From an uncultured Clostridia bacterium (GTDB lineage: Bacteria > Bacillota > Clostridia > Lachnospirales > Lachnospiraceae): a DNA stretch of 64,000 bases. Location: positions 29,641 to 93,640 of the forward strand of contig CANDNA010000009.1 in NCBI GenBank assembly GCA_947385955.1, written 5' to 3'. Made by a program: the position numbers and the translations under genes. The notes below the pieces were generated by a model that saw only the letters and a list, made by a program, of their open reading frames with translations, ran no database searches and had not been told where the DNA came from. Of this stretch, positions 1 to 8,475 are shown in pieces. Numbering within the stretch: the stretch's first letter is position 1; every line of letters begins with the position of its first letter.

Positions 1-69
1 CTCCAGCTTCCGGTAATCGATTTCATCCTGCATCTTTTTTACATCCGATTTTGTCAGTTTATCATACAT
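1..69 (-). CDS. Partial N-terminus, probable GreA-type transcription elongation factor
   Basis: Only the first 23 codons are inside the window; the gene runs off the left edge. The reading begins MYDKLTKSDVKKMQDEID, preceded by an AGGAG site about eight bases before the ATG. This opening (a lysine-rich helix followed by an E-I-D-Y-R-K-L stretch) is how I remember the coiled-coil start of clostridial GreA/GreB proteins, which rescue backtracked RNA polymerase. The call rests on so few residues that it is tentative; the coding start itself is well supported. Confidence 0.5.
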   Translation of the reverse strand, partial: MYDKLTKSDVKKMQDEIDYRKLE

Positions 70-166
70 TTCTTTTCTCCTGTGGCTTCATGGTACCTGT
101 CTTTTCCAATCTTATCACAGATTTTCGGATTTGGTAACAATCCGGATGCAAAAAAGCCTTTATTTG

Positions 167-1117
167 TCAATTTTCAACCGGATTTTGCAGGATTTCCGTC
201 ATTCCTCCCGTCAGTATCCCTGTATTGCGTGCATAGATTTCCGGGAACTGCTGTATCGGCAGAGGATTCTCCCCATATCCTGCTTCGATCGTATACCCGG
301 GCCTGTCAAACTGCAGGATAAACCAGTCCTTATACCCTGCGTTACCGGATGCATAAGGCGTATCTTCCATCGCATATCCGCTGACTGCCGAGAAGTGTTC
401 TGCAATCCGCCTGGAATCCGCCGGTTCCAGATCTTTATACTTCCAGTAAATCACTTCTCCCTGGGTATGATAAGCCAGAATCAGGGAAAAATCATGGGCG
501 ATTGTAAATTCATAAACTGCCCTGCTCTCCGGGGCGGACAACGGCGCTTCCCCCACGTAATCTCTCGGCGCCGGTGTCCGGTAGCCCTGGCTGAATTTGA
601 TTTCCCTTGCCAGTTCCCAGTCCGCCGGAAACTGCAGATTCAGATCCACCCCCTCAATATTGGCTTTCCAGCCGTCCGGAAACGGGATTTCCGGATAAGC
701 CGCGCCGATCTGCCTGGCCTGCTCATAATACGCCCCTTCTGTCAGAGCGCCCGTCACCAGATCCACACCGTCCGGATTGACCACAGGTATTACATACAAT
801 GTTACCTGTTGGTACAGGCTCCGGGCATCCGTGCCATACAGCGCTTCTCCGGCCGCCACCGCCTGTGCATACGCCTCCACAAACTGCAGAAGAACCGGTA
901 TGGTAATCCATTCATTGGCATGAAACGCCCCGCTGTAGCAGACCTGCCTGCTGCCGTTTCCCAGCTTTAATGCCGGTATCTCCTTTCCCATCACACTGCT
1001 GCCGATTGCTGTTTTTTCCAGAAAAGGATAAAAAAGCAGCAATCTGTCAATTTCCCGCATGATAACCTCATAGGTATAGGCCGTCATTTCCATAAAAGTA
1101 CCTGTTCCTGATTCCAT
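167..1117 (-). CDS. M14-family zinc peptidase, gamma-D-glutamyl-diamino acid endopeptidase type
   Basis: About 316 residues, the size of a single M14 carboxypeptidase domain. The zinc ligands are visible: the HxxE pair in GAFHANEW, and a third histidine in ILAYHTQGE. The likely catalytic glutamate is in YTIEAGYGEN. VIPVVNPDGVD is also a family signature. The sequence best matches the M14C peptidases that cut gamma-D-Glu-diaminopimelate links in peptidoglycan stem peptides, so a wall-turnover or muropeptide role is likely; no signal peptide is evident. An in-frame TTG at 1207 lies inside the terminator of the upstream gene, so I start at the ATG at 1117 (AAAGGA before it); an ATG at 1093, preceded by CAGGAACAGG, is also possible. 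Confidence 0.85.
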   Translation of the reverse strand: MESGTGTFMEMTAYTYEVIMREIDRLLLFYPFLEKTAIGSSVMGKEIPALKLGNGSRQVCYSGAFHANEWITIPVLLQFVEAYAQAVAAGEALYGTDARSLYQQVTLYVIPVVNPDGVDLVTGALTEGAYYEQARQIGAAYPEIPFPDGWKANIEGVDLNLQFPADWELAREIKFSQGYRTPAPRDYVGEAPLSAPESRAVYEFTIAHDFSLILAYHTQGEVIYWKYKDLEPADSRRIAEHFSAVSGYAMEDTPYASGNAGYKDWFILQFDRPGYTIEAGYGENPLPIQQFPEIYARNTGILTGGMTEILQNPVEN

Positions 1118-1183
1118 TCCTTTATTATATGCACCAGATACCGGTTCCGAGTCTTTCTGCAGGATTCCGAGGGGGATTTGCCC

Positions 1184-1218
1184 AAAAAGGACATCAGCCC
1201 CCGCCAATGTCCTTTTTT
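1184..1218 (-). terminator. Rho-independent terminator after the amidase-deacetylase gene
   Basis: An 11-base stem (arms 1184-1194 and 1207-1218) with a GC-rich loop, flanked by A and T runs so that it could act in both directions. It sits directly after the stop at 1245 and before the M14 peptidase gene, which therefore probably has its own promoter; a TATAAT lies at 1125-1130 on the minus strand, without a convincing -35. Confidence 0.8.
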
Positions 1219-1244
1219 GATCTTACTGATCCGAGTCCTTCTCC

Positions 1245-2693
1245 CTATCTGAACTGTATCGGCTCCACCTCCTCATCCAGCGGCTTCACCGTATACTCCG
1301 GAAGTGAATCCAGCAAATCCTCCAGGCAGATTCCTGTATTGTACACCACATCATGGGCCAGCATAACCACCTTTTCCCGGCCCAGGGTTGTGGCTACGGC
1401 ATTTGCCACCAGTTCCTGCGGCTCCCGGCTTCCCACTGCGTCGTCCAGGCTGGCGTTCCAGTCAAAATAAATGTACCCCCTTTCTGTCATCTCCGCCACA
1501 ATCTCATCACTGATTTTCTCATTATAATGGTTGATGCTGCCTCCGGGGAAGCGGAAAATCTTTGTATCCACACCGGTCACTTCATACACAATCTGATGCG
1601 CCGCTTCAAAATCCTGAATAAAACCGTCTACGCTCTGATATACCGTCCCATAGTCGTGGTTATCACAGTGAATGCCGATGCTGTGTCCCTCTGCCACGAT
1701 TCTTCTGGCGATATCCGGATGCTTTCTTACATTTTCCCCTACCAGGAAAAAGGTGGCCTGAATCCCTCTCTCTTTCAGAATATCCAGTACTCTGGCCGTA
1801 TTTTCTTCAGACGGGCCGTCGTCAAAGGTCAGATACATGGTCTTGGGATGGAAGTAATATTCGATGCCCTGTACGATTCCTGCGGCAATCATATCCTGAT
1901 ATTCCGGTGTGACCAGTTTTTTTCGCTCCTCTTCATTGGAAAGGAAACCTGTTTCGATCAGGCAGGCGGGCATCTCGGTACTGCCGGTTACATGAAACTC
2001 CGCATCTCCCCGCGGTTCCCTCTCCTGGGTCCCTATGCTTTTGGCAGTCTGCTGCCTGAGCAGCAGCGCCAGCCTCTTATTGTCCCGCAGGGTATCCGTC
2101 CCCGCATACCAGACCTCCATGCCGCTGACACTGGTATCCTCCCAGGCGTTCTGATGAATGCTTACGTAAATATCCGCATCCAGTGCATTGGCCAGCTTCA
2201 CCCTGTTCTCCTTTGATATGTAAGTATCCCCTTCCCGTGCCATGATGACCTGATATCCCAGCTCTTCCAGCCTGGTCTGCACCCGTTTTGCGATTTCCAG
2301 ATTGATCACCTTCTCCTGAATCCCATCTCTGGCACAGCCCTCATCCGCTCCGCCGTGTCCGGCATCCACAAATACTATCGGCGCTCCTTTCTTCTCCACC
2401 AGAATCTGCGCCGGCGCTTCTTCCCCGGATACGGCATTTCCGGATATGGCATCGGCAGAGATCATATCCAGCGTACAGCCATTCACGGTAATTGTACTTT
2501 CTACTCCTTCTATTTCTTTTTCCTGCGCTGCAAACACATGGGCCAGCGGCAGCTTTTGCAGCAGAAATCCGGTGGGACATGCCAGACATGCCACAAGTGC
2601 AATGGCAAGCAGGCGCTTTCCCATTTTGATGATCTTTTTTCTCCTCTGATTTTTATGACAATATTTGCTGAAATAAGTATCTCTTTCGTACAT
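1245..2693 (-). CDS. Secreted fusion: N-acetylmuramoyl-L-alanine amidase plus polysaccharide deacetylase
   Basis: A 482-residue exported protein. A basic N-terminus and hydrophobic segment (about residues 27-55) form a signal peptide or anchor. An Amidase_3 domain follows (about 100-280): DAGHGGADEG carries a zinc histidine, SIHQNA another, and IETGFLSN the catalytic glutamate. A NodB deacetylase domain (about 285-470) has TFDDGPSE at 289-296 and an HxxxH zinc motif at 342-346. The amidase cuts the glycan from the stem peptide; the deacetylase removes acetyl groups from amino sugars. Both would act on wall glycan outside the cell. The start is the ATG at 2693, with AAGGAG nine bases upstream; an earlier in-frame TTG has no good site. 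The gene stands between a repeat tract and its own terminator. Confidence 0.9.
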   Translation of the reverse strand: MYERDTYFSKYCHKNQRRKKIIKMGKRLLAIALVACLACPTGFLLQKLPLAHVFAAQEKEIEGVESTITVNGCTLDMISADAISGNAVSGEEAPAQILVEKKGAPIVFVDAGHGGADEGCARDGIQEKVINLEIAKRVQTRLEELGYQVIMAREGDTYISKENRVKLANALDADIYVSIHQNAWEDTSVSGMEVWYAGTDTLRDNKRLALLLRQQTAKSIGTQEREPRGDAEFHVTGSTEMPACLIETGFLSNEEERKKLVTPEYQDMIAAGIVQGIEYYFHPKTMYLTFDDGPSEENTARVLDILKERGIQATFFLVGENVRKHPDIARRIVAEGHSIGIHCDNHDYGTVYQSVDGFIQDFEAAHQIVYEVTGVDTKIFRFPGGSINHYNEKISDEIVAEMTERGYIYFDWNASLDDAVGSREPQELVANAVATTLGREKVVMLAHDVVYNTGICLEDLLDSLPEYTVKPLDEEVEPIQFR

Positions 2694-2760
2694 TTTATGA
2701 TGCTCCTTACTCAAATAGAATCCAGTTGGTACTTTATGATTCCAGATTACACAGGAGCTG

Positions 2761-2823
2761 CATCAAAATATCATCATTTTTGCATCAAAGTATCATCATT
2801 TTTGCATCATTTTTGCATCATTT
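2761..2823. repeat. Short tandem repeat tract, 22- and 11-base units
   Basis: Two 22-base copies (2761-2782 and 2783-2804, differing at one base) are followed by an 11-base partial copy and a further fragment. The tract straddles the stop codon of the gene at 2818-3648 and lies upstream of the amidase-deacetylase. It is AT-rich and looks like a product of replication slippage. Confidence 0.8.
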
Positions 2824-3648
2824 GGAAATCTTCAGAAACAGTTCGTTGATTCCCTCATAAAATCCCACCGTTACGATTGTCCGATCCTCCCCCATTCCGG
2901 GAAACACATATTTTTTAAAATAGGGCGTGGTTTCCAGCAGCGGATTGTCCGATTCATAGGGGGCCGGGCTGTCCAGGCCCATATAGCCGCTCCACTTTTC
3001 CATGATCTCATCCGCATCAATCTCTTCCCAGAGCAGGGGCGTCCTGACATAAAATTCATAAATCTTTCCGTCATCCGCATCAATATAGGCATCAATCAGA
3101 CGGTTTCTCTTGTCCGCATTTTCCCGGCTGTTGGAAAGGCTCATTTTCCAGACCGCAATATTGTTTCTCGGCTCCAGCACATCGATGGCGGAATAGAGTG
3201 TGGCATCATAAAAGCCCGGTTCCACTTCCCGGATTTCTTCCGGCAGGATACCTGCCTCTTTCAGAAATGCCAGTGCATTGTTACAGGTTTCAAAGATCTG
3301 CTCATTGGTAATCTCTCTGCCGGAAGGCCCCCGGTAATTCAGGACAAACGCATAGGAGCCTTCCGGTTCCTGGTACCCCACACCCTCACTGTCCAGCCGG
3401 GTCATGGCATTGCTCTCACTTTCCGGCAGCGTCTGATTGCTCAGGCAGCGGGATAATATGTACAATTTTTCATTGGCATTCAGTCTGTACCGGTATCCGG
3501 CTCCGGCAGTTTCCGATGTCTGTGTATGAATGGCATTTAACAGAGCCTTATCCTGATATCTGGCCAATGCTTCCGGCCCCCAGATGGAAACCGCAATGGA
3601 ACATGCGGCAAATAAGAGCAGAGCCGGGGTTTTCAATCTGAATTTCAT
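2818..3648 (-). CDS. Membrane-anchored protein of unknown function, two-component operon member
   Basis: 276 residues with one hydrophobic segment at about residues 8-25, so probably exported and held by an N-terminal anchor. No recognised catalytic motif. The central part contains beta-rich stretches ending in a D-A-D-D-G-K turn, of the kind seen in PepSY-like or YcnI-like extracellular domains, but I cannot assign a family. It is the third gene of an operon: its start overlaps the end of the sensor kinase by four bases (ATGA). The tight link suggests it modulates the sensor or is its output, as small exported partners of kinases often do; that is inference. Confidence 0.75.
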   Translation of the reverse strand: MKFRLKTPALLLFAACSIAVSIWGPEALARYQDKALLNAIHTQTSETAGAGYRYRLNANEKLYILSRCLSNQTLPESESNAMTRLDSEGVGYQEPEGSYAFVLNYRGPSGREITNEQIFETCNNALAFLKEAGILPEEIREVEPGFYDATLYSAIDVLEPRNNIAVWKMSLSNSRENADKRNRLIDAYIDADDGKIYEFYVRTPLLWEEIDADEIMEKWSGYMGLDSPAPYESDNPLLETTPYFKKYVFPGMGEDRTIVTVGFYEGINELFLKISK

Positions 3649-5090
3649 CTCTTCTCCGCCTTTCTCCCTGCCTTCCGCTCCTCATAAGCCCCAATATCCG
3701 ACGGCAGGATAAAACTAAAGCAGGAGCCTTTCCCGATCTCACTTTCGATTTCCAGTTCACTGTGATGAATCTTTAAAATCTCCGTACAGAGCGCCAGTCC
3801 CAGACCCGCTCCATTCTTACTCCTTGCCCGGGACTTGTCCACCATATAAAAAGCCTGGGTAATCTTGCGTTTCTCTTCCTCCGGAATACCGATGCCATGA
3901 TCTCTTACTGTAAACCGGTACCCCTTCTCCAGTGCAAATCCGCTGATCTCAATCAGGTTGCCCGGCTCCGATGATTTACAGGCATTGTCAATCAGATTGA
4001 CCAGCACTGTCTTAATCAGGTTTTCTTCCGCCGCCATTTCCCCGTCCTGATACTGAAACCGAAACTCCATATTTCTGCTGCCCACAAACATTTCCTGCAG
4101 ATACGCAAAGATACTTTCCGCAGAAAATAACAGCACTTCCGGCCTGTTCTTTCCGGCCACGATAATATCCAGCAGACGAAGAGACATGGCTTCCAGGCGC
4201 TTCCCTTCCGTATAAATATAATTGGCGGACATAAAGCTCTTTTCCTCATCCAGCTTGTGGGAACGCAGCATATCCGCATATCCGATAATCGCTGTCAGCG
4301 GCGTTTTCAGTTCGTGGGCAAAAGCGCCCATAAACTCTTCTCTGGCCTGTATCTCTTCTTCCAGCTTATCAATATTCCTCTTCAGTGCCTTTGCCATCCT
4401 GTTAAAATCCCGGGTAAGCTGGCCCAGTTCATCCTGGCTGACCTGCCTGGCCCGGTAAGAATAGTCACCGGCTGCCATACGCTTCGTCGCTTTGGTCAGA
4501 AGCCGGATGGGTTTTGTCAAAACAGAAGAAATCAGATGCATAATGACCATCCCCACCAGCAGCATGACAAGCGTCACCCGCCGGTACAGGGAAAATCCCA
4601 CAGACCGTTCCGAGAATACTTCCGAAACATCCCGCATGGTTTCCAGATACAGAATCCTGCCCAGAACATTGACAGAAGTTCCTGTGTGGATATAATATCG
4701 CTGCCCTGTCTGAATCACCTGATGGGCTTTCATGGTTTCACTGGTCTGCTCCAGCAGGGCAAAATCCGCTTCGAACCCGTCGCTGGCATACAGCACATTT
4801 TTCTTCTCATCAGAGATACGCAGCAGACGGCTGCTGGTCTTGCCGCCGGTTTCCAGATTGGATGCGATCTCTTCCACCGTACTGTCCGGCAGTACGCTGT
4901 ATTTGGAAGGCACACTGAGGGCAGCCGTTTCAAAGGCAAAGCTCAGAATGCTGCTTTCATCCAGCGCCTGTCCCACTTCGCGCTCCAACGATGTTTCGAA
5001 CACATAATTGACCAGATAAAAACCGCTGAATCCCAGTGCCAGGGCCATGACGATAATCATCCACAACAGAATCTTTAAAGAAAATTTCAT
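3645..5090 (-). CDS. Sensor histidine kinase (HAMP, HisKA, HATPase)
   Basis: 481 residues. TM1 is at about 7-30, an extracellular sensor region follows to about 170, TM2 is at about 172-192, then HAMP (about 193-245). The H-box FAHELKTPLT puts the phospho-accepting histidine at about 259. N- and G-boxes of the ATP-binding domain are seen in LIDNACKSS, DHGIGIP and GAGLGLA. It should autophosphorylate and pass phosphate to the response regulator encoded just upstream, with which it overlaps by four bases. The signal is not evident from the sequence. Confidence 0.93.
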   Translation of the reverse strand: MKFSLKILLWMIIVMALALGFSGFYLVNYVFETSLEREVGQALDESSILSFAFETAALSVPSKYSVLPDSTVEEIASNLETGGKTSSRLLRISDEKKNVLYASDGFEADFALLEQTSETMKAHQVIQTGQRYYIHTGTSVNVLGRILYLETMRDVSEVFSERSVGFSLYRRVTLVMLLVGMVIMHLISSVLTKPIRLLTKATKRMAAGDYSYRARQVSQDELGQLTRDFNRMAKALKRNIDKLEEEIQAREEFMGAFAHELKTPLTAIIGYADMLRSHKLDEEKSFMSANYIYTEGKRLEAMSLRLLDIIVAGKNRPEVLLFSAESIFAYLQEMFVGSRNMEFRFQYQDGEMAAEENLIKTVLVNLIDNACKSSEPGNLIEISGFALEKGYRFTVRDHGIGIPEEEKRKITQAFYMVDKSRARSKNGAGLGLALCTEILKIHHSELEIESEIGKGSCFSFILPSDIGAYEERKAGRKAEKR

Positions 5091-5746
5091 TGTGATACCT
5101 CTAACCGATATCCTACTTTATACACGGCCACCAGGCTGTGCTCCCATCCCAGCTTCCGCCGCAGCCTCTGTACATGAAGATCCAGGGTACGACTGTCGCC
5201 ATAATACTCCTCTTCCCACACCTTCTCATACAAAGTTTCACGAAATAACGCCACATTCTTATTTTTGATGAACAAAACCAGCAGTCCGAATTCCTTATTG
5301 GTCAGCACCACCGGTTTCCCGGCCTTTGTGACTCTGCGGGCATCCACATCCACTGTCACATCCCCCACGGTCAGCTTTTGCTCGGATTTATTGTAACGGC
5401 GCAGCACCGCCTCCACCCGGGCCACCAGCTCCACCACATCAAAAGGCTTGACCAGATAGTCATCCGCTCCCAGCTTCAGTCCTTTGACCCGGTCTTTTAC
5501 CTCATGTTTCGCCGTAATAAAAATCACCGGTATTTCCAGAGGACGTATGTACTCCATAATATCAAAACCGCTGGCTCCCGGAAGCATGATGTCCAACAGA
5601 ATCAAATCCCAGGATTCTTTTTCGATCCGCTCCAGTGCCTCCAGGCCGTCCTGCACCGCGCTGCACTGATAACCCGCGGAGGACAGATTCAGATCAATCA
5701 GATCACAAATCGGCTTTTCATCATCCACTATCAGTATTCTGATCAT
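5087..5746 (-). CDS. OmpR/PhoB-family response regulator
   Basis: 219 residues: a receiver domain (VDDE acidic pocket, phospho-accepting Asp at about 52 in LLDIMLPG, conserved Lys in LVKPFD) and a C-terminal winged helix typical of OmpR regulators (TNKEFGLL, RTLDLHVQRLRRKLG). I chose the ATG at 5746, with GGGGAG spaced six bases before it, over an upstream in-frame GTG whose own site would be too close. It is the first gene of a three-gene operon with the kinase and the anchored unknown protein. Confidence 0.93.
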   Translation of the reverse strand: MIRILIVDDEKPICDLIDLNLSSAGYQCSAVQDGLEALERIEKESWDLILLDIMLPGASGFDIMEYIRPLEIPVIFITAKHEVKDRVKGLKLGADDYLVKPFDVVELVARVEAVLRRYNKSEQKLTVGDVTVDVDARRVTKAGKPVVLTNKEFGLLVLFIKNKNVALFRETLYEKVWEEEYYGDSRTLDLHVQRLRRKLGWEHSLVAVYKVGYRLEVSQ

Positions 5747-5790
5747 TCTTCTCCCCACCTTTTATCTCTGCCTGCGGCAGTCCCGTTTCC

Positions 5791-6984
5791 TTATTCTTCC
5801 GACCGCCATCCCCAATAGGCCCTTGCCTTTTGAATCAGTTTTTCCATCGTATCATCATCGCTGCACCGATATCGGCTCTTCATGTTCACATCCGCCGAAA
5901 ATCCGCCTGTCCGCTGATAATAGATGGCATAATCGCTTTCCACGATAATCTCTCCCTGATCATTCTCATAGCTGTATTTGGCCAGTATCACAATATCTTT
6001 CAGCCCGTCCCCGTCTATGTCCTGACAGTTGATCCCCTTCAGTGCATACAGATTGTCATAGGTGCCCATAGGCTGCAGACTGGCTATGATACTGTCCTGT
6101 TCATTGACCACATAAATCATAAAGATATCAAAGCTGGCAACCCGGTACACCCCCGGTACCACCTGCAGACGCCCCAGCTTTCCAAACATACGTGTATAGC
6201 ACTGCTCCGGAATGATCTGCAGCCCCTTTTCCAGCAGCTCATCCAGTGTGGAGGCCGTATACAGAAATTCAGTGGACTGGCCGTCCCTGACGAATGCGGT
6301 AATCAGCTCCGTATTTTTATTCATTCCGAACCGGTTGATCTTATCTGCCACCCGATAGTCCCGGTAAAAGCCGGTCTGCCTCCTGTCCTGAAACAGCACA
6401 TCCCCCACCCGGTAAGGTTTTCCCGCATAGGGGCCGCTGACATTGACACAGGTGGTCAGCAGTACCACATCCATCCATCCGTCCTGGTTCAGATCTTCAA
6501 ATACAATGGCGGCAATGCCCCGGTTGGGCTGCAGCATCCGGCCCCGGATACGGGAATTGGTTTCCAGTTGATCGGTCCGGTATACGATCTGACCGTCCTC
6601 ATCCGCAAAAAACAACACCAGACGATGGTAAGTTTCGTCAAAAGCCGGAATCATGGATACCTCCCCCTGTCCCGCAAGTTCTATGGGAAAGATCTGATCC
6701 TGCACAATCTCAAACCCGTTTTCCGGAATTTCCCACCGGTTTTCCACTGCTTCCAGCCGGCTCTGATATTCTCTGTACTGAGCAGCCACTTCCTGCTGTG
6801 TATCTTCCCCGCTGCCTGCTCCGTCCTGTTCCCCGGCCGCCAATGCTGTCCCGGAAGGACACAATACCAGACAGATCAGAAATACGCTCCATATGTATCC
6901 CCATCTGCAGAATGCAGGCGGTTTATGCAAACCGCCCTGCAATCTCCCGTATTTTTTCCGGATAGGCTTTTCTGAACTGCTCAT
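5791..6984 (-). CDS. Exported protein with FG-GAP/VCBS-like repeats, unknown role
   Basis: Up to 397 residues. A hydrophobic segment at about 29-49 ending in TALAAG is a signal peptide. Two calcium-loop-like motifs, DLNQDGWMDVV and DIDGDGLKDIV, are spaced as in FG-GAP/VCBS beta-propeller blades, so an extracellular beta-propeller is likely. Function is not recognised. The ATG at 6984 makes a 62-base overlap with the end of the reductase gene; a TTG near 6926, just at the reductase stop, would avoid it and shorten the n-region of the signal peptide. The start is therefore uncertain. The downstream two-component operon begins about 45 bases later. Confidence 0.7.
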   Translation of the reverse strand: MSSSEKPIRKKYGRLQGGLHKPPAFCRWGYIWSVFLICLVLCPSGTALAAGEQDGAGSGEDTQQEVAAQYREYQSRLEAVENRWEIPENGFEIVQDQIFPIELAGQGEVSMIPAFDETYHRLVLFFADEDGQIVYRTDQLETNSRIRGRMLQPNRGIAAIVFEDLNQDGWMDVVLLTTCVNVSGPYAGKPYRVGDVLFQDRRQTGFYRDYRVADKINRFGMNKNTELITAFVRDGQSTEFLYTASTLDELLEKGLQIIPEQCYTRMFGKLGRLQVVPGVYRVASFDIFMIYVVNEQDSIIASLQPMGTYDNLYALKGINCQDIDGDGLKDIVILAKYSYENDQGEIIVESDYAIYYQRTGGFSADVNMKSRYRCSDDDTMEKLIQKARAYWGWRSEE

Positions 6985-8458
6985 AGGTCATACCCTCCTG
7001 CTCCACTGCCTGCCCCAGCGCTACCAGAAATTCAGGGATATCCTCCTCCAGCAGATTGGCCAGCTCTTCCCCGAACCGTTCCTCACCAAATGCCGGACTG
7101 CCGTTCTCATAGACCATAAAGGAAAACTTAGGTCCTTCCGGCGTAGGCTTCTTCCCGCCCCGCATCCCGATGGCGCCAATCTGGTGGGCAGAACAGGAAG
7201 AGGGACATCCTGATATATGAATCCGGGGCAGTACCCCGTCTGCAAACGCTTCCTGCTTTACGCGTTCCAGACAGGCGGCCAGCAGCTCCTGGGATTTTCC
7301 GATGCCTACCTGACAGGTAGCTGCACCGATACAGGCAACGGAACGTTCAAACTCTGTCTGTGCACCGTCTTTTGTCAGCTCCAGTACCTGCCTGGCTTCC
7401 TCTGCCGTCAGGTTGATCAGATACATGCCTTCATCCGGGGTAATACGGACCCGTACCTCTTCCATATCCCGGATGCGTTCATAGAGCCTGCCGAAAAAGT
7501 CCGGGGCCACATTGCCCCCAAAGGGATGGTAGAGCACCGCATACAACCCGTCCTGCTTTTGTCTGATCACACGCTTATCCTGTATCTCTTTGCTGCCTGT
7601 TTTTAAGACTTCCCTTACCTTTGCCTGGATATCCAGGCCGCCCCGGGACAGGTTATCCGTCATTTTCCCGGCAAACACCTTACGGATACCGTCAACTCCC
7701 AGCGTATTCTGCAGATACCGGCTTCTGGAGGCGGCCCGCTTTTCGTATTCCCCATATTCCGTAAACAGATCTACCATAGATTTGACGGCATATAAAATCC
7801 TGGAAGGCTCCAGACCATCCCAGACCTTTACACCCATTTTCGGATTGCTGCCAAGCCCCCCGGCTATATAGACGGAAAAAGTACCATCCTCTGCCGCTAC
7901 GAATCCCATATCCCTGAAAGTGGCATGTGTGTCATTTTTTACGCCGTTTTCAAAGCATATTTTCAGCTTTCTGGGCAGCTTTACCTTATGGATCAGTCCC
8001 AGTGCATAGTCTGCGGTTTCCCTGGCATAGGGCAGTACATCAAAACATTCCCCGCGCTCTACGCCGGATAAAGGGGAACACATGACATTTCTGGGATAGT
8101 CCCCGCCTCCGCCTCTTGTAATAATACCATGATCAAAGGCTTCTTCAATCAATGCGCATACCGTTTCCTTGGTCAGATCATGAAACTGTACGCTCTGACA
8201 TGTGGTCAGATGAACCCGGCGGATTGAATGCCGGGCGATGGCGTCTGCGATAAATTTTACATCTTCCAGGGTAATTTCCCCTCCCGTCAGACGAAGCCGC
8301 AGCATGCTCCGCTCTCCGCCTCTCTGGGCATAGCTGCCAAAACCTCCGGAAAAAGATTTGTACTGGGGAACCGTTACCTCACCTGCATAAAATTTTTCTG
8401 TCATCTCATGAAATTCCCGAAGATCCCCCCGGAATTCCTCCACATGATTTCTTGCCAT
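6923..8458 (-). CDS. Ferredoxin-type nitrite/sulfite reductase (siroheme, 4Fe-4S)
   Basis: 511 residues in the expected two-fold repeated layout. The cofactor-binding cysteines are present as CIGAATC (CX5C) and CPSSC (CX3C), which hold the 4Fe-4S cluster coupled to siroheme. The N-terminal half contains the parallel TCQSVQFHDL and RNVMCSPLSG motifs. It should carry out six-electron reduction of sulfite or nitrite in the cytoplasm; sequence alone does not tell which. The start ATG at 8458 follows GAGAGGCAGG; a further ATG upstream has no better site. The ABC exporter gene ends 17 bases upstream, so the two are probably co-transcribed. Confidence 0.88.
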   Translation of the reverse strand: MARNHVEEFRGDLREFHEMTEKFYAGEVTVPQYKSFSGGFGSYAQRGGERSMLRLRLTGGEITLEDVKFIADAIARHSIRRVHLTTCQSVQFHDLTKETVCALIEEAFDHGIITRGGGGDYPRNVMCSPLSGVERGECFDVLPYARETADYALGLIHKVKLPRKLKICFENGVKNDTHATFRDMGFVAAEDGTFSVYIAGGLGSNPKMGVKVWDGLEPSRILYAVKSMVDLFTEYGEYEKRAASRSRYLQNTLGVDGIRKVFAGKMTDNLSRGGLDIQAKVREVLKTGSKEIQDKRVIRQKQDGLYAVLYHPFGGNVAPDFFGRLYERIRDMEEVRVRITPDEGMYLINLTAEEARQVLELTKDGAQTEFERSVACIGAATCQVGIGKSQELLAACLERVKQEAFADGVLPRIHISGCPSSCSAHQIGAIGMRGGKKPTPEGPKFSFMVYENGSPAFGEERFGEELANLLEEDIPEFLVALGQAVEQEGMTYEQFRKAYPEKIREIAGRFA

Positions 8459-8475
8459 AACCTGCCTCTCTCCTG

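Noticed and set aside
1118..1207. N-terminal extension of the M14 peptidase from a TTG start
   Set aside because: The extension lies in the terminator hairpin of the upstream gene and has no ribosome site.
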